Below are positions 29,858 through 36,222 of a DNA stretch of 36,222 bases, piece after piece; positions within the stretch are counted from its first letter, which is position 1, and each line of letters starts with the position of its first letter. The stretch spans positions 1 through 36,222 of the forward strand of contig JAIXMF010000120.1 of assembly GCA_025201365.1 (NCBI GenBank). Reading direction: 5' to 3'. The notes beneath the pieces are model-generated. The model searched no databases. It had not been told where the DNA came from and saw nothing but the letters and a program-made list of their open reading frames with translations. The DNA is from Syncephalis plumigaleata. Lineage: Eukaryota > Zoopagomycota > Zoopagomycetes > Zoopagales > Piptocephalidaceae. The position numbers were made by a program, and so were the translations under genes.

Positions 29858-30701
29858 ATGTTTCACTATCAGCCACAGCGACAGCTTATTATTCTACAGT
29901 GGATATTACTATTCATTATTGGTCTATCCATTGCCATTAGTGCTAAAGAACAAGCGGAAGGTGAAGGTAGAGTCTTTAATAGTTTCCTGACACCTAAACT
30001 AGCCGCGAATAAAACACCCACCAAACTACCGGGTGAGCAACTATTATTGCTGACAGAATCTGGTATCGATGTCAATAGCGGTAAAATCTATCCGAATCTC
30101 ACAGTAATGGATGTATTGAACGATATTAAGAACATTTCCTTCTTTCGTGAATTAGTTCACTCGGTGCCTGTATTTGAAAAGGCATTTCGTACACAGACAC
30201 AACGACATATTGTAAGTGAACACTCTAACCCGTTACTACTACTACTACTACTACTACTAATGAGAATGATAATCATATTAGGTATTTGCACCTAGTAATG
30301 ATAACTTTATTCTAGTAGATGGTTGGAAAGATCACGCCAATACCACTGATGGTCAGGCACAACTACGCTACACGTTAGGCTATCATGTTATTCAATTTGG
30401 TCTTGATCTTGGTGCATTTCCTGCACTTCAACCATGGCCATTGCCTACTGTTGCTTACTCGAAAGAGAAGCGTGTCAAGTCAATTTTATTTTATATTCAC
30501 AAAAAGGATGCGCAAATCAATTGTGCCACTATTATATCACAAATGATCAACGTGGGTAATGGTGCAGTAGTGGTGCTTGATCGACCCTTAGATCCATGGT
30601 TAGAGGCACCGGCCGTTAATGCATTTGTGAATAACGGGACAGGAATAAGTTGTAAATCACTCGATAGTAAGGCAAAGTTGGACTTTACGCCATCATCGTA
30701 G
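29858..30701 (+). CDS. Secreted fasciclin (FAS1)-like protein
   Basis: A 257-residue protein in two exons (29858-30211 and 30282-30701). A signal peptide or anchor spans about residues 9-29 (QLIILQWILLFIIGLSIAIS). One FAS1-type domain follows: LTVMDVLNDIKNISFFRELV (H1 region), the join RHI|VFAPSNDNF matching the H1 box TVFAPTDxAF, LRYTLGYHVIQFGLDLG (the family's L..HVV.G region), and a last strand NVGNGAVVVLDRPLDPWL (H2-like). FAS1 proteins mediate cell-cell or cell-wall adhesion. The first in-frame Met, not the upstream GTG, is taken as start. A TATA box is at 29554. The end (KLDFTPSS) shows no GPI signal, so it is likely soluble or wall-associated. Confidence 0.8.
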
Positions 30702-31345
30702 TACTGTTTATTCGTGTGTGCACCTTTTTGTTTATTAAAATCACTACTCGCGTTTACTCTAGATTGAATAGTGTGTTTGTTGTTTATACTCTACATAAGT
30801 TATCTCGATAGTCAAGAACATAGAAGATCTTTACTTGCTTCTTATTGTCTTTGTTTACTTGTCAAATAGACATCCATATGTCAAATGTGATCATGATTGA
30901 TGTCAATGGGTTAGTACTAAAATGGAAATGTTAAATGGTAAACGGTAAACAAAGAGTCGAGTTTTTTTTACTGGTAGGCTGAAACTTCCCCTCCCCCTTA
31001 ATTTGTTTGTCTTTTGTTTGTCCATTTACTTTTATCGAAAGGCCGATACATTACGCGGGCATGCAGCAAGTCTCAACCAACACCGCCAGTATTCATTGAC
31101 GTAAACACCGCCTACTATTCAAGTGATGACAAACGAGACAACAAAATCTACAATAACTACAATAAGTAAACGTTGAAACCTATCTCTTTATTCATTACAA
31201 GACAGACGAAAAGTGTACGCGGTCTATTGGTTAAATAACAGCGTATCTGTTTAATTAGTAAGTGGATAACAATACAAGGAATATGAGTTGCTAACCCTAT
31301 GAAATAGAGTGTCATATTAGCGTATCACTCCATTGTAAAGTCAGA
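30702..31345. other. Spacer before the coiled-coil gene
   Basis: 644 bases without a supported gene. It contains a T8 run followed by a C-rich stretch (30963-31001) and AT-rich sequence. It should hold the 3' end of the fasciclin-like gene and the promoter of the next gene. Confidence 0.4.
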
Positions 31346-33063
31346 ATGGTAAGTCAATTGTAGTGTTAATCGAGTAACGCTAAACGATATTCATGATAGA
31401 GCTTTGTTTCTAAAGATGGCTCAGAATATTATCTGGAGAATGCTTGTATTGCTCCCGTGCTTACAGCCACAGCCACAGCAACAGCATCTGAACAATTGCG
31501 TGATACTGCCAATGTCATCAAAGATAAACCCTCCAATGATGCAAACAGCAATAGCAACACTGATATTGACAAATCCATATTGTTGACGCCATTAACCTCG
31601 ATTAAACAAGAGCAGCAATTGTTTCATGAGTGTAAACAGAAACAAGAATCTGATGAAGTGGTGGCAATACCTACAACGAAGCCAATTGTGAATCAGCATC
31701 AGCATCAACAACGACAGGACATCAATGAAGTCAAACGAACAGATGCCGTGAAGAGCACAGAACAAATCAAATTATCTAAATTAGAGGTAATAAGAAATGA
31801 TTACGTCACATAAGCTGATCTAACTCGATATTCATTTAATGACAGGGTATGAAGCAGATATTAACTCAGAAACGGAATCAAGCTCAGAATACAAACACGA
31901 AGATTATTGATTACGCGTTAGAGGTGAGTAGCAATGCTTTATAATCAATCGATTAGTCAACTGACATCACTATTATTACAAATGAACATGGATAGTCGGA
32001 AGAGATGAAACGATTATGGATGGTGTTGAAATCATTGAGCTCAAGTATACCGATGCATGAACTAGACAAGAATTTCCTAGAAGATTTGTCGTTAGAATCG
32101 ATGCAGAAACACATGACTACTATACATAGATTACTAAATGATCTACGTATACAACAAACGGAGCGTAGTGCAAAAGAGAACATCCAAGTACACCATCAGC
32201 ATCGAGTGTTACGTCAGTTAAAGGATAAACACGAGCAATTGCATAACGAGTTAAGGTGAGTGATTACACATGATTAACATTATGTATGGAGACTAATTGA
32301 TTAATGACATGGTATATGTGTATGTATACAGCGAGTTACAAATGAAGAATAATGAAGCGTCACAAATGACCAAAGAGATGTTATCCGAATTGAAGGTAAT
32401 ATAGAATGGGTGTCGACACTTGTTATTGTAAGCATTACTAATACATCGATTATTATCATATAGAAATATCATCATCAAACATTTCATTATACAAAGCTAA
32501 AAAACAAAGAGATCAAGATGCTTGTCGAGCGACGTGATCAACTCAAGGTTGAACTAGCCTATCGTAGATGGAATCTTGATCACTTGACAATACCAACAGA
32601 TGATCACGGCATGCTAGACGCACAAGCAATGGAGGATGTCATCTACGGATCACCTGCCCCATCTATTGACACGATGATCGTAGAGATTGATGAGGAAGAC
32701 GAGAAATATCTACTTACTACGGCAAAGGATGATGTGAAATGTGACATTATAGACGGGTCAACACTGCAATCTACGAGAGATGGTCACCACAATAATAATG
32801 AGAGTGAACATGATGGAACATCAACGGCAAACAAGTCTAGTAAACAGAAGAAGATTAAACTAAGATCTACTTCATTTATTGATGATGATGACGATGATGA
32901 TGATGATGGACATGCAGCATCAACGTGGATTGAACAACAATTAAAAACGATCATGTCAGGAGAAAGTGGCAAGCTTGATCTGCAGAAACCACCGATACAA
33001 TCCAATGAGGCTATCATTCAAAAGAGTATGATGACGCTAAAGAGAATGTTAAACTCTAATTAA
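31346..33063 (+). CDS. Coiled-coil protein of unknown function
   Basis: Six exons give 463 residues: 31346-31348, 31400-31786, 31846-31923, 31996-32255, 32332-32395 and 32464-33063. The first coding exon is only ATG, spliced directly to AGC (MSFVSKDGSEYYLENACIAP). The intron 31349-31399 has GTAAGT, a CTAAAC branch motif and GATAG. A Gln/Ser/Asn-rich linker is followed by heptad-rich segments (QKRNQAQNTNTKIIDYALES, EEMKRLWMVLKSLSS, QHRVLRQLKDKHEQLHNELR, EIKMLVERRDQLKVELAYRR). Then come WNLDHLTIP, an acidic part with eight or nine Asp, and a final helix. I do not recognise the family. A centrosome, kinetochore or trafficking coiled-coil subunit is possible but unsupported. It is convergent with CHMP1. 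Confidence 0.75.
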
Positions 33064-33294
33064 CACTTTGTAGAGTCTTACATTTGTAATAAATAGTATG
33101 AGTTGTGTGTGTGTGTTTTTGCAAATAAACATCTACTATCATGTAATCATAGCGATTAGGAATGAGAATAGTTTTATTATTACTATGATGCTGTTGAATA
33201 GTCATCTTCATTATTTGGAATGACATGAACACTACTATCAAGCTAGACCTATTCATTAGTTAACTAGTAAGTAAGTATCATTGTTGATTGACTA

Positions 33295-34163
33295 CTATAC
33301 TTGACGTAGTCTAGCAAGTCGTTCTGTTAATTCATCAGCACGCTCTTTCTCCTTCTCTTCTTCCAAATGGGTGGCCGGCACCACTGCCTCGCCCAACTCG
33401 TGTTTCAACTCGAGACCGGCTTCATCCGCTACTTGTTGCAGTAGTGTGTCCACTTCTCCCTGTGGTGTCGTTTGCGCCGTAGATCCCACCATGGCACCCT
33501 CCATATACTGAGTCTGCACGTCAATATCCTCGAATTGATCCTCGAACTTGTCCATAATCATGGATATCTAACCGTTCAATAAATATCATCGCTGTTGTCA
33601 ACAGTATAACTATAGAGCAAATACCTTTTCCAAATTCATCGTCTCCAATGCTTTATCCATACCCTTGACGACACCAGCCATAGAGGTGGATACTTGCCGC
33701 ATAGTAACCGCAGTCTGTACACGACTAGTTACTGCATCTACACGTGAGGATAGCTTTAGTAAATTCAATGCTTCATTCTTTTTACGGATGGCATTGGCCG
33801 CGTAAATACGAGCACCATCCATATTGCCTTGTTGAATAGCCTAGGTAATAGTTTAATTATCACGGTTGTTCCAGTGAATAACACTCTATACTACTGCAAC
33901 AGTGGTATTCTATGCTGGATGCCACCTCGTACCTTTTTTACTTTACGCTTCTCCGCTTCTTCTTCTTTCTGACATCGCTTCGATTGTCGTTGAAGTGTTT
34001 TTGTGGTAAACTATACGAGTAATTAGGAACACACACGCTATGTTATAGATAGAATGGAATTACTTACCTTTAGCTGGAACAAACTTTCTATAACAGTATG
34101 ATATAGTTAAGGATAGACGAGTGCAGCTATACAGATATAGTTTACATAAAGGATACTCTCCAT
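33295..34163 (-). CDS. DID2: CHMP1/Did2, ESCRT-III-associated protein
   Basis: A 197-residue protein, the normal CHMP1 length, in five exons: 34163-34157, 34087-34068, 34010-33933, 33840-33625 and 33567-33295. It assembles with ESCRT-III at endosomes and recruits Vps4 and Ist1. [22 protein letters not shown] matches CHMP1[62 protein letters not shown] and [18 protein letters not shown] follow the family core. The C-terminal [13 protein letters not shown] is the MIM1 motif that binds the Vps4 MIT domain. Exon 1 has only seven coding bases (ATGGAGA) and is joined through a U12-type GT-AG intron. The other introns are U2-type. Confidence 0.96.
34088..34156 (-). other. DID2: U12-type GT-AG intron in CHMP1
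   Basis: On the minus strand the intron starts GTATCCTTT at 34156, the canonical minor-spliceosome donor. It has the perfect branch motif TCCTTAAC at 34113-34106 and ends TTATAG at 34088. The branch A lies about 19 nt from the AG. Length is 69 nt. Splicing ATGGAGA to AAAGTTTGTTCCAG gives the conserved CHMP1 N-terminus MEKSLFQLK. Confidence 0.93.
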
Positions 34164-34428
34164 GATGAATACAACTACTATGTGAGTAAATGCAAGAGGT
34201 AAAAGATGAGCAATCGGTCCTCGTGACAGCAACGGCAACCATGAAAATAACAATAAAAACATTCATGAACGTCACACACACATGATCTCATCATTCTATG
34301 GAATGGCACATTACTGCCACGCGTAATATATACGCTATACACATCAATGAATTGTAATGAACATGCAACTAAGCAAGGATAATAGTAAGTATGTCAACAG
34401 CTAATCTTAGTCAGCTAATGACATGGGT

Positions 34429-36222
34429 TTATTCCTGACTGGATGCAATAGCGTCTTCTAGCAATAAATCATTGAATGAGAACGGTACGAATTTGCGACC
34501 ACTTCCTTCATAGAATTTACTATTGAACTCGACCCTAAATGTAGATGCTCATTAGCAAGTGTATTATTGCTACATTACATGTTAGATGTAGACTTACCAA
34601 TGAAGACGAAGTGCGTGTAAAAAGGCAGATAATCCTTCCATAACGATAAGGATACCGACACTAGTACAGAACCAGAATGCAAATGCTATCACTAGAGCAA
34701 TGATACGCGCTGTGCCTGTCATGTAGAAACAGGGAGCAAGTGCCATATCCCAGAGTACAGCTGACAATTCTGTTGACGTATATATATATATTAGCATTAT
34801 ATAGGCAGCTAGATATGATTATTACTTACGTGCATGTGCCAAACTCAATGCCCATAAACGTAGATAGGATGCAGTGTTGGAAATGGAATTGAGACAGAAT
34901 TCAATAGTATGAATCGATTGATGAATCATTAGATCACCAAATGTATGTTCCTATAGTAAGTAGTATATTAGTACATGGTGATATTCATTACTAATCAGTT
35001 GTTGGTATACTTACCTCATGATGTCCATCTTCATCAGCATCATCGCCTACATGGCTCGTTGCTTCGTGAGCACCATTAGTCGATACAGCACTAGCATCAT
35101 CTTGATGTGCATCATGTGGAGTATGAGGTGTAGCAGCTGGTACAGTGTCGTAGCCAGCATTTCGAGTTCGATCAAGTTCGGCCTTCATTAGCAATGGCTT
35201 GGCCAATAACATCCAGGGCACACACACGAGAGCGGTGAGTAGTAGGATGACTTGAACGGCAGCCTGACCTGTAAACAGTTGTTCCTCGGGCTTAACTGTT
35301 CCCGGTTGCAGGAACATAAAGATGAGCATGTTGAGTAGGCTAGGTGCTTGTCCGCGAAGTGGTACACCATGTTCATCGGTGGCATACCAGTCGACCGACC
35401 ACTTGTAGACGATGCACAATGATAGGTAGCCAAAGATACTTTGCATAAATAGCATTTGAGGCACGAATTCCGCCCAAATGTTGACGGGCTTCTTAAAGTG
35501 CAAATGATTACAGATGGTGAGTACAATACCAAATGACATTTGTAGTACACCAAATAGAATCGACATCTTCATCTTGTAACTGTTGGTGAATAGCAATGCA
35601 TTATCTGAACCATGCCATGCCTATGGAATGGAATAGGACGGTATTAGTCGTTTATCACAGCATATTAATAATGGGCCATTTCACTTACGGGATCAACACC
35701 AACGGGATAGATGCCCACACTGACTGCCTCGGCTGTTTGATTCGCCTTGACATTTTGCCATTCCCAGCCTGATTGCCAGAAATGCATGGGTCGAGAGAAG
35801 ATGTCGTTGTAGATGAGGCCGGTGTACATGGAGAACAGACCCATCAACAACACGATATATCGGCCATGATAGATCATACCAAACAACTATACGGCAGAGG
35901 AATACATACATTATGGTTAAATGCTAATAAGAAGTAGCCACTATCGTCATTACTTACCTCATCATTTGCTAATGACTAAGCTTGCGTTCCTTCCAGCATA
36001 CCCAAGCGGCAAACGCCGCCATAATAGCACCGTGTCCCAAATCGCCAAACATCAGCGCGAATAAAAAGGGAAATGAGATCACCGTAAATAGACCGGGATT
36101 GACCTCACCATACCGAGCAATACCGTAAGCGTCCACGATACTCTGGAATCCTTCGGTAAACCTGTTGGTACGATGATAAGTCGGTGGCTCCTTATTTGTC
36201 GTCAACACATGAACGATAGAAT
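34429..36222 (-). CDS. VPH1: V-type H+-ATPase subunit a (C-terminal part, partial)
   Basis: C-terminal membrane half of the Vo subunit a, which carries the proton half-channels; the 5' part lies beyond the right edge. Six exons: 36222-35958, 35886-35689, 35620-35015, 34950-34830, 34769-34598 and 34534-34429. Landmarks in order: [104 protein letters not shown], and [20 protein letters not shown] with the essential proton-path Arg, ending [20 protein letters not shown]. The His/Asp-rich loop before exon 4 is normal for the family. Exon 1 as given contains a one-base break near 35970-35977 (see findings). Vacuolar (Vph1) and Golgi (Stv1) isoforms cannot be separated here. Confidence 0.95.

Noticed and set aside
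35970-35980. Programmed -1 frameshifting in the V-ATPase gene.
   Set aside because: No slippery heptamer or clear downstream structure is seen, and recoding is not known for this family. An indel or error is more likely.
1-36222. A co-regulated endomembrane gene cluster (TRAPP, VAMP, BORC, exomer, ESCRT, V-ATPase).
   Set aside because: The genes alternate in strand with separate promoters and are interrupted by unrelated genes. Such housekeeping genes are common enough for chance proximity.

Overview
The window is eukaryotic nuclear DNA, most probably from an early-diverging (non-Dikarya) fungus. The fungal signal is a clear homologue of Chs5, the scaffold of the exomer cargo adaptor, which is known as a fungal complex. 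The rest is a general opisthokont gene set: a TRAPP-II subunit, an R-SNARE, a BORC subunit, Fmt, neugrin/Rrg9, cohesin SMC1, CHMP1/Did2 and V-ATPase subunit a. Genes are close together and rich in short introns (mostly about 47-90 nt) with GTAAGT-like donors and a CTAAC/CTAAT branch motif a few bases before the AG. Intergenic DNA is AT-rich. The species cannot be named from the sequence.

Layout: 1-1463 (-) the 5' half of TRAPPC9/Trs120, running off the left edge; 2065-2137 tRNA-Arg(ACG); 2404-4247 a decayed Tc1/mariner-IS630-type transposon; about 4250-5640 repeat debris; 5896-7440 (+) a secreted proline-rich repeat protein; 7441-9353 non-coding with repeat fragments; 9354-9913 (+) VAMP; 10279-11095 (-) KXD1; 11444-12503 (+) CHS5; 12771-13837 (-) a steroid 5-alpha-reductase/enoyl-reductase family membrane protein; 14286-15891 (+) mitochondrial Fmt; 16304-18210 (-) an F-box protein; 18854-19090 (+) a small membrane protein; 19469-20938 (+) a lysine-rich anchored coiled-coil protein; 21032-22154 a TA-flanked inverted-repeat element that carries a small spliced ORF; 22341-23391 (-) neugrin/RRG9; 23608-28969 (+) SMC1 in 27 exons; 29019-29315 (-) a small membrane protein; 29858-30701 (+) a secreted fasciclin-like protein; 31346-33063 (+) an unrecognised coiled-coil protein; 33295-34163 (-) CHMP1; 34429 to the right edge (-) V-ATPase subunit a.

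Many genes serve the secretory/endolysosomal system (TRAPP-II, VAMP, BORC, exomer, ESCRT-III, V-ATPase). I read this as chance or loose clustering, not an operon-like unit: each gene has its own strand and spacing, and several are divergent or convergent pairs.

The most striking observation concerns splicing. Two genes need introns of the minor (U12) class to give conserved proteins. SMC1 contains an AT-AC intron with an ATATCCTTT 5' site, and CHMP1 contains a GTATCCTTT...TCCTTAAC...AG intron directly after a 7-nt first coding exon. SMC1 also carries one GC-AG intron, so three intron classes occur within about 10.5 kb. Other points: a gene whose start codon alone fills its first coding exon, a one-base frame break in the V-ATPase gene, and a TA-flanked element that carries a promoter-like site and an intron-containing ORF.
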